Positions 1 through 11,129 are shown, numbered from the stretch's first letter. The stretch: DNA of 64,000 nucleotides from Nomia melanderi (GCF_051020985.1 NC_135000.1:6779001-6843000), one strand, 5' to 3'. Numbers and translations: made by a program. Notes: generated by a model not told the origin, from the letters alone.

Positions 1-545
1 CTAATAGAGATACAGTAAATGCAAGGGGATTCTATGTAAAGAGACAGTGGTTCCCATTAAAAATGATAAGTGATGAGGAAGATAAGTGAGACGGTAGCTA
101 ACTGACGTTCGAAGTGACAATACGCAATGCAATAAAATGCAGTAGTCAGCAATTGTCATTAGAGACAGCAAGAAGAGATCCGACAAAAAGTGAAACGATA
201 ATCAAATGACCTTAGTTCTGGTCCAAATCAAACCAGACCAAACCAGCGGCTATCCACATAGAACCCAGTGGTTCTCATCGCATACCAACAAAAACAAGCA
301 TCCGATCCAAACGTCATCAAACAATTCAAACAACCCCTTAAACATCAACACTAGCTCTCAGCACAAAATCACATCCACCAACCCTCAAACACTCAAATTT
401 CCCTCGCACCATCCCTTCGACCTCAAACCCACAAACCATCAAACCCCCGACAAACCTACAAAACCAAGAAACCCATCAACGTCATTCATCAAGATTCCAG
501 CCGACCAATTCTCATTGCGTCATCGATCAGGTGCATCAACCCAGT
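1..545. other. Gene-free AT-rich flank with a G-poor, A/C-rich tract
   Basis: I see no gene here. From about 220 to 490 the + strand is almost devoid of G and dominated by A and C. Such a tract can stay open in frame by chance, so the reading frame across it is not taken as coding. It leads into the GC-rich island that follows. Confidence 0.6.
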
Positions 546-1180
546 TCCAGCCGCACGAATAATCCCGGATGGAGGGAAAGGGTTACTCGAAGGCATCTCG
601 CGTTTCATTGGCGAGGAAATCGATCCAATTAGCGCTGCCTGATGAAGAGCGGAGAGCGGGCAGAGGGATGAACGGAAGAAAGTAAGCACGGAGAAAGGGA
701 AATACGCTCGCGGGTTAAATTATCATGCGAACGTTCGAGTGCCCGTGCAATTAGCTGATGAGATTTTCTTTCTTTCTTTCTTTCTTTTTTTTTGGATGCT
801 GGGGGTGGGAGCGGAGCTGGAACTCATCTCTTATCTAACCGGCGACGCCGACGGAGCGGAAGCGCTTGAAAAACCCCCCGAAGGCGGGCTTGTTAACCGG
901 CCGATCGATAAACACGGTTCCCAAGCCGCGCTCGATCCACTCGCGCTTTCGCGGGACGAAAGAGAAAGATGGACTGGTTTCCTCGGCGCGTCCGTTGCCC
1001 GTAACGGGCGCGTTACGCCGCGATCTCTATGCCAGCAGGTTCCACGCTCGTATCGGGGACGTCCCACGCGTCGATCCTTGGATCGGCGATCGATTTCCAT
1101 CCGACGGATGCGAACCATGGAAATCAACCCCTTCGTTTGCGTTGGACAAACGAAGCTGGGGAATTCGAAAAATTAGGAAA
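545..1180. other. GC-rich, CpG-dense island
   Basis: The sequence changes abruptly to GC-rich DNA with many CpG steps, especially 840-1110. Open frames exist on both strands, as expected from the scarcity of TAA/TAG in GC-rich DNA; none has a recognisable domain. A TTTC microsatellite (764-793) lies inside. It could be a promoter or a conserved regulatory block, but the sequence alone does not decide. Confidence 0.45.
764..793. repeat. (TTTC)n microsatellite ending in a T run
   Basis: Four to five TTTC/TTTCT units run into an uninterrupted T tract. Simple sequence, no function inferred. Confidence 0.9.
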
Positions 1181-1200
1181 CTGTAAGTAGAGCAAGTTGA

Positions 1201-1423
1201 ACTTTGCCACGGTGGTCACCGATGACTGCTTCCAAATTGCTGAAGAGCAATTACAATAAGAAACTTGATCTTGAAATATTTAGTAATATAAGTAGCTAGA
1301 TTATAGCGTAATATGAGTATTGTAATGCTAAATCATTAATAATTATTTTCAATATCATTTGCCTTTATTAAAGAATGAGCATTACTATTCAAAACGCTAG
1401 AAATTCTCGTGGCAATTAACGTG
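1201..1423 (+). mobile_element. Family G TTAA MITE (copy 1)
   Basis: It aligns along its length with 18391-18611. The left end reads ACTTTGCCACGG after a degenerate TTGA. The right end, read inward, is CACGTTAATTGCCACGAGA and abuts an intact TTAA at 1424-1427. Internal blocks shared with the second copy include TTCCAAATTGCT, TAGCTAGAT and CAAAACGCTA. Its right-hand TTAA is also the left target site of the neighbouring family B element. Non-coding, about 223 bp. Confidence 0.6.
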
Positions 1424-1427
1424 TTAA

Positions 1428-1847
1428 CCCTTTGCGGACGAATGCCGACATTTCGGCGAGATGAAATTTCATATTCGAGATACTAAGTTGCGAACGAATG
1501 ATTTAATTACTTGGATAGTAAATGACCAGTGTATAGTTCCCTTTTTTCTATTGTTTAAGCATTCGAAGTGTAGTTTAGTTTCATATGTTGCAAGTTTTGT
1601 ACTTTAACACTAGATTTACGGACGTTTGTTCTATACTATATTCTATTGTTCTTAGAAAACTGCGCGTTCGTCTATATGAATGGAGAAAACTGTAGCTTCA
1701 AAACTAGAGCATTGCAATGCGTATTCGCGTAATTGCACGAATAAAGATCGACTTAAGCTATTACTAAATATTGTTTAAAAAATTCAATATCCGTCAAATT
1801 GACGGGTTCCGTAAACCTAGTGTTAATGAATCTTCGTCCGCAGAGGG
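1428..1847 (+). mobile_element. Family B TTAA MITE with a nested insertion
   Basis: It is bounded by TTAA at 1424-1427 and 1848-1851. The left terminus CCCTTTGCGGACGAATG matches the inverted right terminus ATCTTCGTCCGCAGAGGG over about 14 bp. Without the 215-bp inner element (1608-1822) and one TTAA it is about 200 bp, close to the copy at 42276-42482. TTAA duplication plus CCC termini is typical of the piggyBac superfamily; no transposase is encoded. Confidence 0.8.
1608..1822 (+). mobile_element. Family F1 TTAA MITE nested in family B
   Basis: It is flanked by TTAA at 1604-1607 and 1823-1826. Terminal inverted repeats are CACTAGATTTACGGA on the left and TCCGTAAACCTAGTG on the right, about 15 bp with one mismatch. 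It interrupts the family B copy about 25 bp before that element's right end. The B copies at 42.3 and 57.3 kb lack it, so it is a later insertion. Non-coding. Confidence 0.85.
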
Positions 1848-1854
1848 TTAATGT

Positions 1855-2340
1855 ACAAACACAAGGAGACTTCTCGAATCACAATGACCACGTTACGATC
1901 TTCCGAAGAAGTTCGAGATAAATCATTCTAATTTCTCAGTGGTGTCGGTGTTCAGTTCGAGACGCGAACGTTCGAGGCGAACACAAGCGCGCCGCCGTTT
2001 CACACGCCCCGGCGGGTCAGAAACGGTGTGCATGTCCGAGGAAATGACGGCCGCTGCGTCTAATCGGTAATATCGGTGCAGGCGAACGTACACGTGGCGC
2101 AACTTCGGTTACACGGTGCAGTTTATCGACCAACACGGACGGGAAAAATCGCCGTGGCGGACACTTGATCCTATTTTCTTGCGCGCGACATACACGCCGG
2201 GCACAAGCGCGCCCGCGAAACAACCGTGCTGTACGGTGGCCAATGAAATTGCATCATTATATGCACCTGCGATAGAATGTTTCCCCTTAACCACTCGCGC
2301 TGGAAAGACGTGCCACGCACGTCGAGACGTTTCTATTCAA
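1855..2340. other. GC-rich, CpG-rich unannotated block
   Basis: CpG-dense between about 1960 and 2230, then a segment with CCAAT and ATTATATGCA (2238-2265). Open frames on both strands are under 90 codons and have no recognisable domain. Possibly regulatory; no function can be assigned. Confidence 0.35.
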
Positions 2341-2838
2341 AAATTCTCAACGATATCTTTCACACATTGGTAATCTCGTTGCATTACGCCTATTAGATTA
2401 CTTCGAAATGTATCACTTTATAAAAAATGATTAACAAACAAAATTAGTGTACATATCAGTGTAAAATAGGTAAAAACAAAATTGATCGCAGGAGACTTTG
2501 CCAAATTTCGGAATTCATTTCCAGCGCAAGTTAAATCACTGCCACGCTTTTGGTTTCAAAATTCCATCGAGAAACGCGGTCTTTTAGTTTAATTGTTTGC
2601 TTTAAATTGTTCAATAAAGGATTGTACAGAAAATCAACTTATGTAGAGTGTTACGTCATTTTTGTTCAATGTGTTACTGAAGAATGAACTTTAGGGTGAA
2701 AAACACTAATGAGTCTCTATTGTTTGAAATAGAATCATTTTTATATTTTGTAAAGAATGGTGAAGCAAATTGTTATATAGTCTTTTATTGGGAAGTAAAG
2801 GTATTAGTTAACGTGATAATTTAAAACTAAAGATATTC
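2340..2838. other. AT-rich stretch with no feature seen
   Basis: Long runs of A and T with frequent stops in all frames; no repeat or signal stands out. Confidence 0.6.
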
Positions 2839-3498
2839 AGTATTGCAATGATTTTATCTTTTCTCAGAGTTCTCTTTATTTTAGACAATTAATTTAGAGG
2901 TTAATCACTTAACCAGTTAGTTTTAAGATGTAACGGGTTATAACGTGGTAATGATTTTATATTCCTTCAGAATCTTCTTTGTCTTAGGTTATTAACTTAC
3001 AGTTAGAGGTAACAGGACAATGTTTTTATATTCCTTCAGAGTTTTCTGTTTTACATTATTAATTTACAGTTTAATCATTTAACCAGTCACTGTCCAGATT
3101 CAACAAGTTAAAGGTAACACGACAATGATTTTATATTCCTTCAGTTTTCTCTGTTTTACATTATTAATTTACAGTTTAATCATTTAACCAGTCAGTTTTA
3201 AGATTCAACAAGTTAAAGGTAACACGACAATGATTTTAAATTCCTTCAGTTTTCTCTGTTTTACATTATTAATTTACAGTTTAATCATTTAACCAGTCAG
3301 TTTTGAGATTCAACAAGCTAAAGGTAACACGACAATGGTTTTATATTCCTTCAGTTTTCTCTGTTTTACATTATTAATTTACAGTTTAATCATTTAACCA
3401 GTCAGTTTTAAGATTCAACAAGCTAAAGGTAACACGACAATGGTTTTATATTCCTTCAGAGTTTTCTCTGTGTTAGATTATTAATTTACAGTTTAATT
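2838..3498. repeat. Tandem array, 105-bp unit, about six copies
   Basis: The landmark TTATATTCCTTCAG recurs at 3027, 3131, 3236, 3341 and 3446, spacings 104, 105, 105 and 105. Older, more diverged units begin near 2854 and 2957, with one shortened 70-bp step. Each unit carries TTTACATTATTAATTTACAG and ATTTAACCAGTCAG. The right-hand copies are nearly identical, so the array has grown or been homogenised at that side. Confidence 0.92.
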
Positions 3499-3499
3499 A

Positions 3500-3790
3500 T
3501 AATGCAAGATAGAAGCCAACGATTCGAGGAAAGGAGCGGAAACTCGAAGTGCAACGAACAGAGGAGGCGATTGTGCGTCCGAGGATCTTTGTGAAGCAAC
3601 GATAAAGTCGAGGGGAGACGACACACCGGTCGGCGAAAGGTGGGAGTGGCAAGGGTCGCGTAAAAGCCAAGGTAAAACGGAGTTAAATTAATCTCGAGCC
3701 CACGCTCGCCGCGCGGGAGAACAGCGACCAATCGAAAACGGCTGTCGATTCTTCGAAAGAAGAATTCGCTGAGCAAACCGTCGGTTATCT
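3500..3790. other. Moderately GC-rich block after the 105-bp array
   Basis: A sharp shift from the AT-rich array to mixed, CpG-containing sequence. A minus-strand frame of about 96 codons crosses it but has no recognisable domain. No function inferred. Confidence 0.35.
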
Positions 3791-4077
3791 AACTCTGAAT
3801 TATCCGAATAACAGATTAGACGAATGAATTCTTACGTTTACAACTTCGAAATGAATCAGGTGTTTTTCATTTAATCAGATATTATTTTATTTTAACTTGG
3901 AATATTTCTTTGTCAGTTTCACTTGTGCATTGAGATTATCAGAATGTCGAATGTTTTAAGAATTCAAAGGCGTTTGGTATAGTTTCTGAATAGTCGATTT
4001 GTTTGTTAAGTTGATTTATTATGAATGTATTTGTTAGGTTTGTTTATTATGGGTAGTGCATTTGTTGCGATATTTAT

Positions 4078-4330
4078 TATGAATTTATTTTTAAAAGGCA
4101 TCAAATTTCATCCTATATCAAATGCTGGTGACCATTTTGTCAATGATGCTACGTTTTAGAATAATCATGGTAAATTTATTTTTAAAGGCATAAAATTCAT
4201 TTCTACAACAAATATTAGTTTCCATTTTGTCAACGATGTCTTTTGGAATAATCATTGTGAATTTATTTCTACACCAAATATTTGTGTCCATTTTCTCAAC
4301 AACGTCTACATTTTGAATAATCATTTTTTT
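4078..4330. repeat. Diverged tandem repeat, three units of about 70-97 bp
   Basis: GAATAATCAT ends each unit (near 4150, 4247 and 4316). It is preceded by CCATTTTSTCAA and followed by GTAAATTTATT or GTGAATTTATT. Units are AT-rich and uneven in length. The minus-strand frame across it is a repeat artefact. Confidence 0.75.
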
Positions 4331-5220
4331 CCACGAACGATCCGTTTTAGTGTCCCATTAACCGCTAACACGTTCGCAGCGGTTACAGTTAATTGCAGAA
4401 GGTGAATATTGCGTGAAAAACAGCGAATTTCTAGTGCAAAGCCTGTAGAACAGTTGTGGTCCCTGATCGAGAGCATCAAGGACACAGGGACGAAAACCAC
4501 GCCAATGTCGGGGATCTCACGAGAGCCCGTCGAAAATAAGTAGAAACGGCCGCGCGAGTCGGGCAAGTTCAGGGTGAGCAGGAAGCAAGCAGCCGCGTGC
4601 CAACGTTCTCTAAACAATCGGTCGGGAATAGCAGTTTCGAGCGGCGAGGAACTCGAAAATTGCAGAACAATATTGGGTTGAGTCACAAGGTTTATTGTTT
4701 GGGTGACTGTAACCTTGTTTCTACAGCGAAACGTAGAAGCATTGTATTTCTAGCACTTGGTCGAATTAAAATAAACATTAAAATAAAAATTAGTGAAGCA
4801 ATCACTTAGAATTGAAGATATTGAAGACAATTACAATAATGTAAAACGATTGACACTGAATAAGAATGTTTAATAAATAAGCAAATAGAATAACCTAAAA
4901 ACTATGATACCAAATCATTAACAATTATTTCCAGAATGATTTACATTCATCACGAAAAATATTAACGAACTCCTCACAACAGTCTTCCAAAGATTGAAGT
5001 ACAACAAATGCCTAATTTAACACAAAACAGCAACATATTTACTGCTGTATACTATTCATTTGAATCCACCGAAAATCTATCTCGAACAACACTATCAATA
5101 ACAGTAGTTACTATCAATTACACACAAACCCCGCGATATTATTAACGTCAATCATTATTAAACACGAACATCCATAATTCCGGCGTTAATATTTAATAAA
5201 CCCAAGACAGCGCATCAGCC
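4330..5220. other. Mixed block, then A/C-rich AT sequence; no gene seen
   Basis: 4330-4680 is moderately GC-rich with short open frames on both strands and no domain. 4800-5200 is AT-rich and on the + strand clearly richer in A and C than in T and G. It forms the left flank of the GC-rich island at 5.2-5.8 kb. Confidence 0.5.
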
Positions 5221-5830
5221 TTCCTCTCCGGCGCCCATAAATAATCGACCACCACAGTTCCAATCTACCGGTGCGGCGTGTCTGCCGTGTAAAAACAGAA
5301 TTGGATGTAAGTAGAAAATGCGGTATTGGTCGGACGCGATCGGCAAAAGGAGAAGGAAGCGTAAAAATAGAGAGGGTGATGGAAAGGTGGTGTACCGGTA
5401 TGATTTCTCAGCGGAGGATGGCGCTGTCGGTCGGCCAGGGGGTAGATCGCGTTTTGAATAATAGAGACTGCGGTCTATTTATGCCCTGAAATCAATACCC
5501 CCGCGACTATATCGTTGCCAGAACACGCCGCCAGACCGTTCGCTGTCGTTCCTTCGTTGTTCGCATGCACGCTCCACTTGTGAACGCGTCTCATTGTGCT
5601 CGACGGAACCGCTCCTATCGTCGACCGTAAACCGGGCTCGGTGTTGTTCAGGCCCTTTTCAACTGGTCGCCTCCGTCCGCCATTTTGTCGGGGCTTTCGA
5701 ACTTCTGGAACGTCGCGGACACCTCCCGGACACCGAGCCGCTGCGCGCCAGCGTGATCGAGCGAGAAACTGGCGATTCAAGCGTGATATTTATTCGAAGA
5801 ACTCGCTCGTCGTTGTTTCGATGAGAACCA
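5220..5830. other. GC-rich, CpG-dense island
   Basis: CpG-rich on both strands with several overlapping frames of 70-130 codons, none with a recognisable motif. A/C-rich DNA lies to the left and G/T-rich DNA (5830-6000) to the right, the pattern expected of a divergent promoter or other two-way start zone. Candidate regulatory island. Confidence 0.45.
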
Positions 5831-6132
5831 CTGTTTCTCGTTGGTTGTCGTTGATGATTTTCAGGAGATTAATTGTAGATCTTACTGATAGCTTTGGAAC
5901 TGTTCTGGTAATCTGGTCAGTTGGACTTACGTTGAGAACCTCTGGTGATTTATTAGGGATATGGGAATGTTTGTTTGATAGAGGATAGAGATGATGTTCA
6001 ATCTTTGTCTATGATGAGAACCACTGTTCAGTGTCAAGCACAAAGGGACAAGATCAAATGAGAATCACTTCGCATACGATCGATCAGCAAGTGCACTTCG
6101 TCAGCGACGCGTCAACTGAGAACCACTGGTTC
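5819..6132. repeat. Recurring GAGAACCACTG motif
   Basis: GATGAGAACCACTG occurs near 5820 and 6013, CTGAGAACCACTGG near 6117, and a diverged ATGAGAATCACT near 6059. The same string inverted, CAGTGGTTCTCATCG, is at 266-280. GAGAACC-CTG resembles the right end of hAT-type elements, but no matching termini or 8-bp target duplications could be paired. Confidence 0.4.
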
Positions 6133-6169
6133 CAGTTAGCTACCGGAATGGTTGATATCACTCTAAAAC

Positions 6170-6840
6170 GCGTTTTCGTGTCCCGCGTCCTCGCGAGTGT
6201 CAGATCAGCAATTAGGATTCGGTTGCGGACAAGTCCTGCTCGGTTTATCAGCGAAGCACCGGACTCGAAAGGGTCACCCGGTATCGGCGCCGAGTAACAT
6301 CATTAGTTTTCTACAAATCGCACAGGCATCCGCAAATATTGATGCCCGTTAAGCAATCAGACCCATAACCTCCATAAGAGCCCCGGCGAGAGGGTCCCGA
6401 GGCGTCCTTTTTGCGCGGATCGCCATTAATTACAAGGACTTACTCAGCAGTAAGCGAGCGTTCGTGAAAAGGAACCGGTCGTCCGCCAAACCAGAATCCG
6501 CGCGGAGCCGGACAAAGAGGAAGAGGGGCCTTCGAGGAAAGGAGACGCGGATATATATGTTGCTTTCACCGCGAAGCAATTAGGGACGCCATCCAGGATC
6601 GCAATTAACAGGCCGTCGATTATCAAGTCCCGGAGAAAAATCAAGAATCCGTAGCCTGTTTAATCCTTCGTCCTCTGATCCCCTATCCCGCCCGGGCCGC
6701 TTCCCGACCTCCGAGCGTTTTATCAGAGCTGCGGATCCTTTCATAGCAGGCACGATCGCGTTAAATCGTTGAGATCGGGTTGCGCGATGCAATAACTTTG
6801 CCACCAGGTTTTCCGCAAAGCTGAATTGCTAACTCGGTTG
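6170..6840. other. GC-rich block, no gene recognised
   Basis: A CpG-containing block with short frames on both strands and no domain or tRNA-like structure. Possible conserved non-coding DNA; unproven. Confidence 0.35.
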
Positions 6841-6885
6841 CAGATAAGCTCGGACATTGTAGCTGGGACACTCGGTGCTAAATGT

Positions 6886-7318
6886 TATCCCCTAATCTAG
6901 ATTTAGTCTGATCCCTATATAGATTAGTCACTCGAACTCTGTACACTTGATTCTCATATCTAACTGCATATGACTGACCCAGCATTTGTAAACAAATGGT
7001 AAATCATTGATAACTGATGGACGCAGATAATCCATACCCTAACTCCACAGTTAGCGCCATCCTAACTAGCACTAATACCTTAAAAGTCTCAAGCTTTACA
7101 TTCCCTAATCTAGACCTAGCCTGATCCCTACATAAATTAGTCACTCGAACTCTTTACACTTGATCCTCATACCCAACTGACTATAACTGACCCAGCCTTT
7201 GTAAACAAATGGTAAATCATTGATAACTGATGGACACATAAATAATCTAGACCCTAACTCCACAGTTAGCATCCTAACTGGCACTGGTACCCTAAAAGTC
7301 CCAAGCTTCCCAGAATTC
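6886..7318. repeat. Tandem duplication, unit about 213 bp
   Basis: CCTAATCTAGAYYTAG begins at 6891 and again at 7104. Both copies contain TTAGTCACTCGAACTCT, TTTGTAAACAAATGG and CCCTAACTCCACAGTTAGC in order. The copies differ by scattered substitutions and small indels, so the event is not very recent. Confidence 0.9.
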
Positions 7319-7439
7319 CAATCCCCAGCAATGATCCCCTGACCTATTCCCAAGTCAGTCTCTCATAAACACTACCCTAAAACCCAAAGCTTCCACACAG
7401 TCAACGTTGATCAGCTAATGAAAACACAAGCTGAATCCT

Positions 7440-7930
7440 AAAATAATCCGATTAGCTACCGTACCAAGAGCACCAAGGCGAATCGCGAAGCGTTCGAAAT
7501 TCCCGAGTCCCAGCCTAGATCCCGAGCACAATGCAGGCGTGGGCGGTGGGGCGAAATCTGCGCGTGCACGTGCGTCGGGACGCAAGAACGCGAAGAATAC
7601 CGGATATGGACTAGACTACAGCCAGACAGCCCGGAATGGAAATCAATACAGTCTCAACACTCGTCGGCTTCTCTCCACCACCCCCGACCGTTTTCCCAAC
7701 CTACCCCATTCTACGTCTGTCTCTGTCCTTCCCGGGCTTTTTATCATCCGCCACCCCGCTCCAGTCCCCGGACCAGCCCCGACAACCCTCTTGTCTTTCT
7801 TTCCGGTGGCATCATTGGCTGCCGGAGCAGTTTCCTCGGCCTAACGCAGATTACACGCCGCCTCGCACAATGGATCTCACTGGCCGGATGCGCGGGGATA
7901 GCAGCCCCGTCTGCTGCCTCTTTTAGCACT
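7440..7930. other. GC-rich, CpG-dense island
   Basis: GC-rich from about 7490, with open frames of about 100 codons on both strands that overlap each other and lack any domain. The left flank is A/C-rich and the right flank is G/T-leaning, as at other islands here. Candidate promoter or regulatory block. Confidence 0.4.
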
Positions 7931-8115
7931 AGCTTTGCGGACACTTATTGTACAGGGTGTTTCAAGAATATGTGTCATGATTAGCGCAGCTGAAATTTTC
8001 TGATCTCTGCTGACAAGAAGTGGCGAAATTCAGTTGCGAGGATTACAGTCTCTTTTAGCGCTAGATTGGTGAGCACTTACTGTACAGGGTGTTTCAAGAA
8101 TATGTGTCACCAATA
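7920..8115. repeat. 132-bp duplication containing TACAGGGTGTTTCAAG
   Basis: TACAGGGTGTTTCAAGAATA recurs at 7951 and 8083, each preceded by TTTTAGCRCTAG and a CACTTAYTG stretch. TACAGGGTGT is a common DNA-transposon terminus in insects and also begins the element at 20759. Here no inverted partner end is visible. Confidence 0.75.
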
Positions 8116-8124
8116 GCGTAGTTG

Positions 8125-8400
8125 GGATTCTTTCGTTTGATGACTGGTGATAGAAAGGCAAAATTCATTCTGACATTGAAGGAGTAGAAATCTGTTATTG
8201 CAATTCTATTCATTGAGGAGGTAGAAATTTGATAGAAGTCCTATGGTTTACTTCAGACCTTTGAGCCATCCTAGTAGCGGTCGGTAATGTTTTTTATACT
8301 ATTCTTTGCGAAGATGCTCTATAAAAATTGTATCATCATTTGATTATTTTCTGCTTCTGCAGACATTCATTATAGTACTTAAGTGAAGCTATTCATCTTC
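8125..8400. other. AT-rich gap, nothing recognised
   Basis: No repeat, coding or RNA signal found. Confidence 0.5.
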
Positions 8401-8830
8401 AAGATCATTTCGAATATTCAGTGCTTCAGATACGAATAATTGCGAATCAAAAACTCGGAAACCAGTCGTTTCGACTGGCACGGTAGTTCTAGTGTCAATC
8501 GATCAGACTTATAAACAAAACTCATACTCTTCCATCTCTTGGAAACCCTTGTTGCTGCTGTATCATCTCTGGAGACCAACTCATCTCGCAATTTCTCCTG
8601 GCCGCGGTCCGGGGAACTCAGTTCGGTGCGCGGACTCGTCGCCCGGCGGTGCGCTGGCTTTTTTAATCGACCGGAAAACGGGAATCGATTCGCCACTGGG
8701 TCATCCTCCGATTCTGTCGGTTGGATGGATCCAGGGACAGTGGAGGGGGCCGACTTTTTTGTATCGACTCGCGGCCTGGTTTTCAACGCGGTTTCAAGCT
8801 GGGATTGTGACTGTCGTTGACAGCGGATCT
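8400..8830. other. GC-rich block with overlapping frames
   Basis: The GC-rich core is 8590-8810. A + strand frame runs 8492-9010 and others overlap on both strands, none with a domain or codon bias that singles it out. Treated as non-coding; a spliced exon cannot be excluded. Confidence 0.35.
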
Positions 8831-9104
8831 TTGTGCGATTGCCAGCATGACGCGGAGAGAGTTAGCACGTTGGATGCCACGAGAAGTTTTCGGATTTTCT
8901 GTGTTGCCTTGTACTGTTGTTCGCAGAAGATGTTTCTTAAGCATTCTGGATGGTATTTTGATTATGTTAATCAGAAGTATTCCGTAAGTATTAGAAAATA
9001 TAGATTGTAGGGCAGATACTTGCAGAGATTATAAGTAGATTTATTATTAATGATTAGACAGTTACTAAATATTCTTATAAATATTTCTATTTCATTAGTA
9101 GTCA

Positions 9105-9345
9105 GTTGAAAATATAGAAATAAAGAAAAATCAAAAATTTCTGCTGACAAAATTAACGAAAACAAATTATCTGCAAAATGTAGGATCTTTTAATATTTTT
9201 GCCAAACGAAGATGGTTTAAAAATTCATTTTAAATATTTATAATAATTCAATTCAAATAGAAATAAGAAGACAATGGAAAAATCATAATTTTCTGGTGAT
9301 AATGTAAGATTTTTTAATAATTTTGCCAAACGAAGAAACGACGAT
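9105..9345. repeat. Diverged direct duplication (about 100-bp copies)
   Basis: TTTTGCCAAACGAAGA occurs near 9198 and 9327. Each is preceded by a block containing AATCAWAAWTTTCTG and ATGTARGATYTTTTAATA. An AT-rich spacer separates the copies. Confidence 0.7.
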
Positions 9346-9452
9346 TTAAGGATTAATATTCGTAGAAATCTAACGGATCGAGGTATGGACAATTTAGTTA
9401 ATCGATTATTCTACCGATTACAAGACACCCCTGTCGCTGAATCTGAGTTTCA

Positions 9453-9608
9453 GGGTCCAGTGGAGGAACAACCGTGAAAGATAGAAGTGATACAGCCCGA
9501 GGATCGTCGGCCGAGCAAAAACAATGCCGCGAAAGGGAAAAAAAGGACTGCGGCTGGCAGAAGATGAATCATTGTTCCACGAATTCGTCATGGGAACGTT
9601 ATGCAAAG
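9453..9608 (+). other. Candidate exon (weak)
   Basis: A frame without stops is bounded on the left by an acceptor-like GAGTTTCAG, with an in-frame stop just upstream at 9444, and on the right by a strong donor AAAG|GTAAGTA. It would encode about 50 residues rich in charged and Ser/Gly residues, with no domain. The start of this frame in isolation would be GTG, so it would need an upstream exon. Splice signals of this quality occur by chance, and no partner exon was found. Confidence 0.22.
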
Positions 9609-9829
9609 GTAAGTACAGGAACCGGGGATGGTGGAGGTGCGACGGATGAAGCGATCCGAAAGGTTCCCGTTGTTAAAACGAGATAAAGAAGACCAAACAT
9701 GGACTTGCCGGTGATTTCAGATGGCGACTGATTCGCGATCCTTTTACGGCGCGATTGCGCTGCTACGACAGAGTCAGTTTCGCGACACGATCCCTTAGAC
9801 TGCCGTTTCCTATGCAAAAACTACGATCA

Positions 9830-10190
9830 TTGGTAAATTATTTGATCTAACATGAGAAAAGATTGATTAAAACTTTACCATTATTTCAATTTATCTATTA
9901 CTAAATGAATTTAATAATATTCATTAGGAAAACCATCAGAATTATTCCAATTACGATTTACCTATGTTTTAATTAATCTATTGCTAGACGAATGTAACAA
10001 TATTCAATAAACCATAAGAATAAGTTTCCTTAGATTTCAATTAAAGTCGTTTAACCCTTAACCCAGAATGAAAACAAACTAAGCTTTCCAACGATGCTCA
10101 TCGCAATTAATACAAACGGAAACCAAATAAATTGAGGAACTAATTTCAAAATGTCACACAGTATATTATGCAACGTTTATTATTGAACTT
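9830..10190. other. AT-rich gap, nothing recognised
   Basis: Low-GC sequence with stops in all frames and no repeat unit. Confidence 0.6.
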
Positions 10191-10800
10191 CAACTATTCC
10201 CATTTCCCTGCAATCTCGTTTCGACGTTCGCCAGCCGGGTGCGAAGGGTTAAACGATCGAAAACATTTCGGTCGTAAGGGTTAACGCGAGAAGCTAGGGT
10301 AAGGTCACGGACGAGGTCAGAAGGGGGTAAGAATTCACCGGTCGTGAAGAGGGGTGAATCACGAGGGGTGACACGCGGTGGCCGCGCGGCATGTGGTCGA
10401 GAGGCACGGTGAACCAGATATTCGAATGGCATCGACGGCTCGGCCGGGTTGCCGCAGAGCGGGAGGAGCACGGGGCGGGGCCGGTGGCAGGAGGGGGGAG
10501 GGGGCAACTGGGTATACGAGGTAGTGGGTATAGAGCGGGGCGACGACGGAGATATCCAGGTCACAAAACAAGTGTCGTAACCGAGCACGCTGGCACATGC
10601 TCCTGCGAGCACGCTCGCGTCTCCTCGCGCCGATTTCGAGCAGCGAAATCGGTAGCTTCGAGCACCGGAACGTGAGCCTCGAAACTGATTCGATAAAAGC
10701 GAAAGGAACGACGGTGAATCGTGTTCTGAATCGTACGGGCGTGGGGAATGGGTGTGGTTCCGCGAGTCACATGCTGACTACCGCATGCTGATTGGTCTGG
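10190..10800. other. GC-rich, CpG-dense island
   Basis: Strongly GC-rich, with a G-rich + strand in 10430-10550. The minus-strand frame at 10190-10612 (140 codons) is proline- and arginine-rich from simple composition and overlaps frames on the other strand. The right flank (10790-11260) is G/T-rich. Candidate promoter or regulatory island. Confidence 0.45.
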
Positions 10801-11125
10801 AGGCTTGTGGGCGGAGCCTGGGCGTGGCTTGAACCTAACTAGGCGAAGGTCATGATGGTTTTTAGGAGGTATGAATTATTGTTTCGCGAGGAGGATGTTT
10901 TTGAGTGTTGATTTAGGAGGAAATAGGCCGGACTATTGTTCTGTTGTTATACAAATTATTGGAGTATGTTTGTTAGGGTACAGAGTGAATTTTATTGTTA
11001 GTGATTAATCTATTTGAAGAAAGAGCACTGGAAAGATGATTCACGGAGTGGTATGCTTTGAAGTAAATCGGATAGGAACGCCTACTGGGCGTGGCTTGGT
11101 TGAATGGGCGGGGTTTAATAGAAGG
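10735..11125. promoter_or_regulatory. Cluster of GC-box / CACCC-type motifs
   Basis: GGGCGTGG, GGGCGGAGC, GGGCGTGGCTT, GGGCGTGGCTTGG and GGGCGGGG occur between about 10738 and 11115. Such boxes bind Sp/KLF zinc-finger factors in animals. The cluster sits at and beyond the right edge of a GC-rich island. Binding is inferred from motif identity only. Confidence 0.35.
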
Positions 11126-11129
11126 GGGA

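Noticed and set aside
10240..10285. Two GGGTTAA strings (10250-10282) as MITE ends
   Set aside because: Neither has a matching inverted partner or family-specific sequence next to it.
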